Source: Pontibacter akesuensis (lineage in GTDB: Bacteria > Bacteroidota > Bacteroidia > Cytophagales > Hymenobacteraceae). Taken from it: a DNA stretch of 64,000 bases. The notes below the pieces were generated by a model, which saw nothing but the letters and a program-made list of their open reading frames with translations, was not told where the DNA came from and ran no database searches. Positions 57,804 through 64,000 of the stretch are shown here, piece by piece. Every line of letters begins with the position of its first letter. Positions within the stretch are counted from its first letter, which is position 1. Both the position numbers and the translations under genes were made by a program. The stretch covers positions 3,348,001 through 3,412,000 of the forward strand of contig NZ_CP014766.1 in assembly GCF_001611675.1 (NCBI RefSeq), read 5' to 3'.

Positions 57804-58988
57804 TTACATTTTCTCGATCACAATGGAAGAGGCGCCACCGCCACCGTTGCAAATACCGGTCACGCCGATCTTGCCACCTTTCTTGTCCATCACGTTGCAA
57901 AGCGTTACCAAAATGCGCGCACCAGAGGCCCCGAGCGGGTGGCCTAAAGACACAGCACCGCCGAATACGTTCACGTTGCCGCCTTCCAGCTGCAGCTTTT
58001 GGTTGTTGGCAAGCGATACCACAGAGAATGCCTCGTTGATCTCGTAATAATCTACATCAGAAGCATCTACGCCGGCATTTTTAAGCGCCTTCGGTATAGC
58101 CAGTGATGGGGTAGTGGTGAACCAGATCGGATCCTGCTCGGCATCGGCAAAACCCAGGATGCGGGCGATTGGCTTAAGCCCCAGCTCCTCTGCTTTCTCC
58201 TTGCTCATCAGCACCACTGCCGCGGCACCGTCGTTCAGGGTAGAGGCGTTGGCAGCGGTTACAGTGCCTTCCTTGTCAAATACCGGGCGCAGGCCAGGGA
58301 TCTTATCGTAGTTTACTTTTCTGAACTCTTCGTCCTCCGACACCACAATAGGGTCTTTGCCACGCTGCGGGATCTCCACCGGAACAATCTCGTCTTTCAA
58401 TAGGCCGGCCTCTGAGGCTTCAGCGACTTTCTTGTAGGAGTTGATAGCATACTCATCCTGCTGCTCCCGTGTAATCTTCATCTCCTTAGCCGTGTTCTCA
58501 GCCGCATTGCCCATGTGGAAATCGTTATATACGTCCCACAGGCCGTCTTTCAGCAAGCCGTCCGTCATCTGGCCGTGGCCTAGCTTGGCGCCGAAGCGGG
58601 CTTTCTCCAGGTAATAGGGCACGTTGCTCATGCTCTCCATACCACCAGCCACAACCACATCTTTGTGACCCAGCATAATGGCCTGTGCGCCAAACATTAT
58701 GGCTTTAGAGCCAGAGGCGCAAACTTTGTTTACCGTCGTGCACTCTACCTCATATCCCAGTCCGGCAAACACAGCCGCCTGGCGGGCAGGGGCCTGTCCT
58801 ACGTTGGCAGATATTACGTTGCCCATGATTACTTCCTGTACTTCGCTTTTGTCTACACCGGCTCTCTCCAGTGCTCCTTTTATGGCAGCGGCACCGAGTT
58901 GTGTAGCCGAAAGGCTGGCTAATACGCCGCCAAATGAACCGATTGGCGTACGAACCGCCGAGATGATATATACTTCTTTGGTTTGCAT
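57804..58988 (-). CDS. Acetyl-CoA C-acetyltransferase (thiolase)
   Basis: This is a biosynthetic-type thiolase of 394 aa that condenses two acetyl-CoA to acetoacetyl-CoA or cleaves it. Family markers: SAVRTPIGSFGG at the N-terminus, active-site Cys in NKVCASGSKA (about residue 89), NEAFSVV, the His in GHPLGASGAR and the second Cys in GICNGGGGASS. No transit or export signal, so cytosolic. It is transcribed alone; a hairpin-bearing spacer lies upstream (59044-59092). Confidence 0.95.
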   Translation of the reverse strand: MQTKEVYIISAVRTPIGSFGGVLASLSATQLGAAAIKGALERAGVDKSEVQEVIMGNVISANVGQAPARQAAVFAGLGYEVECTTVNKVCASGSKAIMFGAQAIMLGHKDVVVAGGMESMSNVPYYLEKARFGAKLGHGQMTDGLLKDGLWDVYNDFHMGNAAENTAKEMKITREQQDEYAINSYKKVAEASEAGLLKDEIVPVEIPQRGKDPIVVSEDEEFRKVNYDKIPGLRPVFDKEGTVTAANASTLNDGAAAVVLMSKEKAEELGLKPIARILGFADAEQDPIWFTTTPSLAIPKALKNAGVDASDVDYYEINEAFSVVSLANNQKLQLEGGNVNVFGGAVSLGHPLGASGARILVTLCNVMDKKGGKIGVTGICNGGGGASSIVIEKM

Positions 58989-59043
58989 GGTTTGATTAGG
59001 ATTTATTCTGATATGTTGTGAAGTTACTGGGATTTGTTCTCAA

Positions 59044-59092
59044 AACCAAACGTTCGTTAGCCTGGTCAGGTTGTGGTCAGGCTAACCAAACG
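59044..59092. promoter_or_regulatory. Inverted and direct repeats upstream of the thiolase gene
   Basis: GTTAGCCTG (59056-59064) is the complement of CAGGCTAAC (59078-59086), and AACCAAACG occurs at 59044-59052 and 59084-59092. This lies 56-104 bp before the thiolase start and might be a regulator site; no regulator is nearby. Confidence 0.35.
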
Positions 59093-59288
59093 AAGGCGTT
59101 CTGCTTTGTTACGGCCACTTGCGGCTACTTTTTAAAGCTACCGGTGAAACTACCGGTGGTTTACTTAGTGTTTTACGATGCTCCCGTAAAATAGCTATGG
59201 AAGCAAAATTTAAACTTGTTCCAGGCAGTTGTTTACACTGGTAAAGCTGAAGTAAGCTAAAGTACAGGTTCTATAACCTTTCAGTCGT

Positions 59289-59717
59289 GTGGGAGACACC
59301 GTTCCTTTCGACAGCAGCCTGACGGTACTTGCTGCCCTTTCAGCAATTATACTTGCAGCTTACCTCCGGAAAACCAGCAAGGTAGCCGTCAAAAGCGTTC
59401 TGAAGGTGATAATCGGAATCGGGGGCTTCTGGCAGCTCTACAACTGGATTGCTCATCTTATTGCCGTGTCTCTTGTAAACGTGCAGCGACTGGAGACGGG
59501 CAGTTTCACTTACTCCTTCCACTTCTACAGCCTGATGCTGATGGGCATAGTTTTCGCTGGCATGAGTGCACTGGTGCTTTACTATTTCCTGCAGATGACC
59601 AAAGACAGAAACCGGGCTATGCCGAAGGTAAAGCTTCTCTGTGCTGCTGTGATTGTATTGAGTTTGCCTATAGCCCCTACAAAACCCGTCGGGCTGTTGC
59701 GGGCATTTCCTCTGTGA
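59289..59717 (+). CDS. Small multi-pass membrane protein, C-terminus apparently frameshifted
   Basis: This 142-aa membrane protein has a GTG start at 59289 and four hydrophobic helices (for example LKVIIGIGGFWQLYNWIAHLI and SLMLMGIVFAGMSALVLYYFL). No family was recognised. The frame ends abruptly after LSLPIAPTKPVG. In another frame the sequence continues as YKTRRAVAGISSVIILATMAATRK and ends at TAA 59810-59812. Adding one C to the CCCC run at 59674-59677 would join the two into a 174-aa protein with a fifth helix. A sequencing error, recent mutation or slippage are all possible. Confidence 0.6.
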   Translation: MGDTVPFDSSLTVLAALSAIILAAYLRKTSKVAVKSVLKVIIGIGGFWQLYNWIAHLIAVSLVNVQRLETGSFTYSFHFYSLMLMGIVFAGMSALVLYYFLQMTKDRNRAMPKVKLLCAAVIVLSLPIAPTKPVGLLRAFPL

Positions 59718-59832
59718 TCATACTGGCCACCATGGCTGCTACCCGGAAACAGTGGAACACGCCAAAAGAGCAGGAGCGAACTGCTGAAAGGCCGCAGGTG
59801 GTGGCATAAGAATGGTACCACCACATACAAGC

Positions 59833-59863
59833 AAAAGGGCCTGAACGTTGTCCAGACCCTTTT
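59833..59863. terminator. Hairpin terminator between the membrane protein and CHRD-like gene
   Basis: AAAAGGG (59833-59839) pairs with CCCTTTT (59857-59863) plus a few inner pairs, T-rich on both strands; it can serve both convergent genes. Confidence 0.65.
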
Positions 59864-59891
59864 ACTGATATATTTACTAGCGGAACGCTGC

Positions 59892-60500
59892 TTATTTCTT
59901 CTTGCCGTTGTTGGCGTTCATTACCATACCGCAAGCTACTGGCAAGGTGGCAAGGTATTCTCCATCAACCGTCATACCGTGTAGCACGATTACCCTGTTT
60001 TGCAAAGGGCGCAGGTCAGCAGTCATGTCGAAAGTCTGCTTGTAATCTATTGTTCCATCAGGAGCAGTTGGGAACGGTGTAAGCGATAAAAGCACCGGTC
60101 CGTAAGAAGGAAGTCCCTCTGCAAGTTCAATCAAACCATCTCCGTCCATATCAGAACTCATGTCCGGACAGGTGGCGTTTCTGTTGTTTTCAACAAAACC
60201 GTGAATATGCTGTGGGTGCAACTTGTTCGGCTCCAACCCGCTTGCCTGGATATGCACTTCCAGTTTGTCGCCCATCAGGGTTAAAGTGGCAGTACCACTA
60301 ACGCCGGAGTTGTTCAACTCATTCAGGTTAACGGTATAAACCTTGTTTAAATTAAATGACTTGCTTTGATGTGCAGCTTGCGCGTTCTGGGCAGAGAAGT
60401 CTGCATCTGGCGAGATATCAGACTGCTCGCAGGCCGTAAAAGAGAAAGCAATAGCTGCAGCAGCAACGAAAGTTGTTGGTCTAGAAAAGAAATTTTTCAT
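59892..60500 (-). CDS. CHRD-like/superoxide-dismutase-like lipoprotein
   Basis: This is an exported 202-aa lipoprotein: signal with lipobox FTAC (Cys about 24). The body has a beta-sandwich pattern with NLNELNNSGVSGTATLTLMGDKLEVHIQASGL and HPQHIHGF, like CHRD (chordin-type) and Cu/Zn-SOD-like domains in which H-x-H sits at the strand end. It also has an EF-hand-like DMDGDGLIEL and VLHGMTVDG. Metal binding and function are unknown. Single gene. Confidence 0.75.
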   Translation of the reverse strand: MKNFFSRPTTFVAAAAIAFSFTACEQSDISPDADFSAQNAQAAHQSKSFNLNKVYTVNLNELNNSGVSGTATLTLMGDKLEVHIQASGLEPNKLHPQHIHGFVENNRNATCPDMSSDMDGDGLIELAEGLPSYGPVLLSLTPFPTAPDGTIDYKQTFDMTADLRPLQNRVIVLHGMTVDGEYLATLPVACGMVMNANNGKKK

Positions 60501-60981
60501 ATCGTTTAAATTTGATTAGTTGTGATAAATGATTTAAGATGAAACACTTACGGTAGGCTTTTCGACAGGAAAATTAATAGTGCCGCAGGAGGTGGTGAAA
60601 GTCTGTTTTATGGTGGGGAGTGTTCCTCTTTACTTAGCGAATAAAAAATCCAGTATAATCATATTACTATATTGTTGTAACATCATAGTTTGGCCAACTA
60701 TAAACTAAAGAAAGATTTAGGAAGTCAGAGGGATAGGCGGGAAGGTGTGGCAGCAAGTACCCTGCTTACGAGTAGGTGGAATGAGTTCGGCATATCTGAG
60801 CTTTCGCCTCGCAGCGTGCTACTCGAACAAAATTTAATATGCGCTTACAACATTAAGATATAACAGAATGAAGTACCCTTTTGTAGTGCTAAATATGGCT
60901 GTCTGCCCTTGTCACGTGAGACAGGCATCAAGAGTGAGGTTCCTACACAAGTATAAATAACCGCAGGGGCAAAAGCGGTTA
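60501..60981. other. Intergenic, no gene recognised
   Basis: 480-bp spacer between two minus-strand genes. A stem AATAACCGC/GCGGTTATT (60956-60964, 60975-60983) overlaps the stop of the TPR gene and may act as its terminator although the T-run is poor. Nothing else was found. Confidence 0.4.
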
Positions 60982-61932
60982 TTACCAGTCGGGCTTGCTG
61001 GGATCAGGGGCTGTAGTGGCTTTTTTTGGCAGTTGCTGGATGTACTGCAGTTCAGCATTGCGCATGGCATCGAGCAGCAGTTTCGCCTTTTCAGGGCTCA
61101 TATTCGCCTGCTCCAGCCTGGAGCGTCGTGTTTGGGCTCTCTGGTCGGCAGCCGATACTGATTCTGCATTGCTGCTGCGAGGTCCGTTTGGGTCAAAGGA
61201 GCTGTTTTGGTTTTGGCCCTTTGTGTCTCCCGCCGTTGAGCCGACAGCTTCTTCGCGGTCTCTGTTACCTGCCGGGTTGTCTTGTTCGCTGGCGCCGGCA
61301 TTCTGCTGTTGTGCCCCAGTAGGGTCCTGCTCAGGCTTCTCTACCTCTTCCTGCCGGTCTCCCTGTGGATCCGGGTTCTGCTTTGGCTGCGGCTCGATGT
61401 TTTCCTCTGCCGGGGGCGGCGACTGCAAACCGTCAGGTTCCGCCGGAGTTTCCTCTTTTGGGGCGGGTGCCTGTTCTTCCTCCTTGGCGGCCTCGGGGTG
61501 CAGCTCCAGGTACTTTTTTAAAAGCTCGTAATTGTAGCGGGCCTCCTCATTTTCGGGCTCTGTAATCAGCGACTGGCGGTAGAGGGAAAGGGCACGTTTA
61601 TACTTCTTCTGCTTGCTGAAAAGGTTGCCGATCTGCAGTTGGGTGAGCGAACGGAGGTGCTGTGTCGGGTGGTTGGCCAGCAGTTGGTATGCCGCCAGTG
61701 CCTGCGGGTACAAGCCTGCCTGGTAATAGGAGTGGGCCAGGTTCAGCTGCAACTGGTCGTCCTTTACCTCCAGGTCGTGCAGTAGATACTCATAGGCGGC
61801 AATGGCCGCCACATAATCTTCCTGGGTATAGAAGCGGGCTGCTTTCTGCACATACTCGTTTGTGCGTGAAACAGACGAAATGCCTCCGCTGAAGATGCTG
61901 ATGAGGAACAGGACCAGGAAGAGCGGCTTCAT
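60982..61932 (-). CDS. BatC-like TPR protein
   Basis: This exported 316-aa protein has an N-terminal signal (KPLFLVLFLISIFSGG), three or more TPR units (about 25-150: AARFYTQEDYVAAIAAYEYLL, LNLAHSYYQAGLYPQALAAYQLL, GNLFSKQKKYKRALSLYRQSL), a long Pro/Glu/Gln-rich low-complexity stretch (about 165-265) and a conserved end SPEKAKLLLDAMRNAELQYIQQLP. The layout fits BatC of the Bacteroides aerotolerance cluster. Its start overlaps the stop of the upstream von Willebrand gene by four bases (ATGA), so they are translated together. Confidence 0.85.
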   Translation of the reverse strand: MKPLFLVLFLISIFSGGISSVSRTNEYVQKAARFYTQEDYVAAIAAYEYLLHDLEVKDDQLQLNLAHSYYQAGLYPQALAAYQLLANHPTQHLRSLTQLQIGNLFSKQKKYKRALSLYRQSLITEPENEEARYNYELLKKYLELHPEAAKEEEQAPAPKEETPAEPDGLQSPPPAEENIEPQPKQNPDPQGDRQEEVEKPEQDPTGAQQQNAGASEQDNPAGNRDREEAVGSTAGDTKGQNQNSSFDPNGPRSSNAESVSAADQRAQTRRSRLEQANMSPEKAKLLLDAMRNAELQYIQQLPKKATTAPDPSKPDW

Positions 61933-62900
61933 ATCCGGATAAGTTTTACGGTGATGAAAGCATCAAGCAAAATCAGTACCAGTGCCAGTGCCAGGGGGTA
62001 CACATACTTGTTTGCGGTTACGTCTATTGTTTTGCTCTCGCGCAGCTCGCCCTCAATTTTGTTGATCGCGCTGATCAGCTTGCTTACCTCACTCACGCGC
62101 TCATTTACCTCATAGTAGGTGCCACCCGTAAGCTCGGCCAACTGCACCAGCGGCTCCGGGTTCAGCCGTGAAAGCACCACCCGTCCATCTTCGTTCTTCT
62201 TAAACCCATTGTCCACAGGTATGCGGCTCCCGTCTGTCGTGCCAATGCCGACTGTGTACACCCGTATGTTTTCTTCTTTCAGCTCCTGCGCCAGTTTTTC
62301 TACCTCGCCTCCAAAATCCTCCCCATCGCTTAGCAATACCAGCACCCGTGCCTTTTGCTCCTCAGCCTTGGGGTTTTCGTCCTGGCGCAGCTTCTCCAGC
62401 GTTAGTCGCAGCAAAGGGGCGTAGTCGGTGCCAGAGTGGGGGAGCAGCGTTGTGCGTAGGGTCTGAGTATACAGCTGCAGGGCGTTCTGGTCGTAGGTGA
62501 GGGGGCTCTGAACGTAAGCTTCGTCAGCAAACACAATCAGGCCAATACGGTCGGAGTTAAAGCGCCTAACGAGCCGCATGGTTTCCATCTTAGCCTTTTC
62601 CAGCCGCGAAGGCTGCACATCGGTGGCATCCATGGACTTGGATAGGTCCACAGCAATGTACAGGTCTTTGCCAATGGTTTTGATCTCCTTCTTCATCGCC
62701 CCGAACGAAGGCCCGAGGATGGCTACCACCAGCAATCCAGCGTACAGCAGCCGCAGCACAAACTTTACCCATACACCGTGCGGCCGCTGCTTAAAGAACA
62801 GGGCCACCCGGCGCACGCGCAACAGATAGCCCACGTAGAGCACCACGAACAGGGTGCCGAACAGGACCTCAAGCAGGGTTAGGGTTTGATACCAGGTCAT
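61929..62900 (-). CDS. BatA/BatB-type von Willebrand factor A membrane protein
   Basis: This inner-membrane protein of 323 aa has two N-terminal helices (about 10-28 and 50-68), a VWA domain (about 85-285) with an intact MIDAS motif (VDLSKSMDATD, i.e. D-x-S-x-S), LPHSGTDYAPLL (MIDAS Thr region) and LLSDGEDFGG, then a C-terminal helix (LALALVLILLDAFITV). This is the BatA/BatB layout of Bacteroidota. Usual neighbours (MoxR ATPase, DUF58, BatD) are not present upstream in the window, where a tRNA cluster is found instead. Overlaps the BatC-like gene by 4 bp. Confidence 0.9.
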   Translation of the reverse strand: MTWYQTLTLLEVLFGTLFVVLYVGYLLRVRRVALFFKQRPHGVWVKFVLRLLYAGLLVVAILGPSFGAMKKEIKTIGKDLYIAVDLSKSMDATDVQPSRLEKAKMETMRLVRRFNSDRIGLIVFADEAYVQSPLTYDQNALQLYTQTLRTTLLPHSGTDYAPLLRLTLEKLRQDENPKAEEQKARVLVLLSDGEDFGGEVEKLAQELKEENIRVYTVGIGTTDGSRIPVDNGFKKNEDGRVVLSRLNPEPLVQLAELTGGTYYEVNERVSEVSKLISAINKIEGELRESKTIDVTANKYVYPLALALVLILLDAFITVKLIRI

Positions 62901-63237
62901 TTTTTACAGTAGGCAAGCCGAAATGCTATGAATAAAAAACTTGCCGGCACAAATATACGAAACGGACGCATACGAACCTGCTGCTGCCTTTATGCTACAG
63001 CCGGTAGAGCCGAAATAACGCCTGTGTGGGCAAAAGCAGGTATAAAGCTGGATGGAGTAGGCGGAAGGTGAAAATATTTCAAAAATTTTAGTTTCGGCAA
63101 GTTTTGCTGTATCAGGTACTTAAGCCGGAGCGGCAGTGGAAAGCACATTATTTAAGCAGAATTTACGCGGGAGGTGTTGCTATATTATGCGAGTTGTAGT
63201 ATGTTTGCATTCTCTTTAGCAGGAAGAGTAAACCACT
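62901..63237. other. Intergenic, no gene recognised
   Basis: 337 bp between the Bat-like operon and the tRNA cluster. It must hold the promoters of both; no clear consensus or repeat was identified. Confidence 0.4.
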
Positions 63238-63325
<88 letters not shown>

Positions 63326-63444
63326 TGTAAGATGATGAAATAAAAAAGTTGAGAAACTTTTTGCAAGTCAGAAATCTTCACTTAACTTTGCACCGCAATA
63401 AGGCAGAAGGGTTGAGAAACCAGAAGCTTTAAAGCAAAATAGTT

Positions 63445-63518
63445 CGGGGTGTAGCGTAGCCCGGTATCGCGCCACATTTGGGATGTGGAGGTCGTAGGTT
63501 CGAATCCTGCCACCCCGA
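63445..63518 (+). tRNA. tRNA-Pro (anticodon TGG)
   Basis: 74-nt cloverleaf: acceptor CGGGGTG/CACCCCG, anticodon stem CCACA/TGTGG with loop TTTGGGA, T arm GTAGG-TTCGAAT-CCTGC (one non-Watson-Crick pair), discriminator A, CCA not encoded. Confidence 0.95.
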
Positions 63519-63587
63519 CTACAAAATTTCGGAAGCAATTCCGAAATTTTTTGTTTACGGGAAGTTCACCGCTTTCCGCACAAGACT

Positions 63588-63661
63588 GGTCTCGTAGCTC
63601 AGCTGGATAGAGCAACTGCCTTCTAAGCAGTAGGTCTTTGGTTCGAATCCAAACGGGATCA
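63588..63661 (+). tRNA. tRNA-Arg (anticodon TCT)
   Basis: 74-nt cloverleaf: acceptor GGTCTCG with CGGGATC (G-U at pairs 2 and 5), anticodon stem ACTGC/GCAGT with loop CTTCTAA, T arm TTTGG-TTCGAAT-CCAAA, discriminator A. CCA is not encoded. Confidence 0.93.
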
Positions 63662-63676
63662 CATTTAACGGTATAA

Positions 63677-63712
63677 AATGCCTCTTTACAGCTTGTAGAG
63701 AGGCATTTTTTA
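63677..63712 (+). terminator. Terminator of the tRNA cluster
   Basis: 9-bp stem AATGCCTCT/AGAGGCATT (63677-63685, 63699-63707) followed by a T-run. Confidence 0.85.
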
Positions 63713-64000
63713 TAGCGTGTGCAGTATTTACTGCACACGATGCTGGAATATTGCAAAATTGCTGCACACGCAATCGAGCTTCAGAATGGGTATATTATAA
63801 ATGATAGTCAGCTACTGAGTATTAAAATTTCTTCATGAATCAACACACATGAAGTACAGTTATAAATCTTAGTCATTTAAAAGCCGACAGGAACGAATTC
63901 TCCTCTCCGCAGTACGCGCAATATTGGGGAGCAAAGCGCAATACGAATTTTTTAGCCTGTTGCTCCGCTTGCTGAACGTTTTAGATATCATAAGCCCTCC
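63713..64000. other. Window end, no gene recognised
   Basis: About 290 bp after the tRNA terminator; AT-rich, with two copies of a CTGCACACG-like word (near 63733 and 63762). No coding frame or RNA was recognised. Confidence 0.4.

Noticed and set aside
59674..59812. Programmed ribosomal frameshift
   Set aside because: A CCCC run without a stimulatory structure or heptameric slippery site is better explained by an indel.
63382..63756. 124-codon minus-strand frame over the tRNA cluster
   Set aside because: It reads through tRNA-Pro and tRNA-Arg in antisense and cannot be a gene.

Overview
The window looks like a chromosomal segment of a Bacteroidota bacterium, most likely a Pontibacter-like member of the Hymenobacteraceae. 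SusC/SusD pairs, hybrid two-component regulators, dodecin, Bat-type von Willebrand proteins and TIG-repeat surface lipoproteins point to the phylum. The genus is an inference from moderate GC, general protein character and a very frequent AAGTATA word in genes and spacers. No phage, plasmid, CRISPR or intact insertion sequence was seen.

Layout. 1-1.6 kb: a truncated site-2 protease, a HAD phosphatase and a CAU tRNA that reads best as tRNA-Ile2. 1.9-7.8 kb: a three-gene RND efflux operon (TolC-like lipoprotein, membrane-fusion protein, pump). 7.9-9.3 kb: a DUF805 membrane protein and a DUF6624-like protein. 9.9-16.6 kb: a metallophosphoesterase and glycosyltransferase joined by a TTGA overlap, a GH1 beta-glucosidase, a PhoX-like lipoprotein and a di-heme peroxidase with an imelysin-like N-terminus.

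17.2-48.2 kb is the centre of interest: a large polysaccharide utilization locus (PUL) that fits acetylated galacto(gluco)mannan. It has a hybrid two-component regulator and an AraC regulator. An operon follows, encoding GH26, a sodium:solute symporter, GH130 mannosylglucose phosphorylase, mannobiose/cellobiose 2-epimerase, a second GH26, GH5 and GH27. A convergent SGNH acetylesterase, SusC, SusD, two TIG surface glycan-binding lipoproteins, GH9 and GH3 complete it. Proposed flow: GH26/GH5 cut mannan, GH27 removes galactose, the esterase removes acetyl groups and GH9/GH3 process the glucan-containing parts. Mannobiose is imported and epimerised to mannosyl-glucose, which is phosphorolysed to mannose-1-phosphate and glucose in the cytosol. 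A PMI-like cupin lies just downstream.

48.3-60.5 kb: dodecin, cupin, SDR, a VKOR-like membrane protein, GNAT, a PA14-containing GH3, a SnoaL-like protein, lipoproteins, a MORN-type repeat protein, a thiolase, a small membrane protein that appears frameshifted, and a CHRD-like lipoprotein. 61-64 kb: a BatB/BatC-type pair and a tRNA cluster (Ser-GCT, Pro-TGG, Arg-TCT).

Non-coding structure is rich. There are many perfect hairpin terminators, an 11-copy AAGTAT array inside a 28-bp inverted repeat (21.7-22.0 kb), and a 150-bp nested palindromic element (33.07-33.22 kb) that shares a 22-bp word with the first region.
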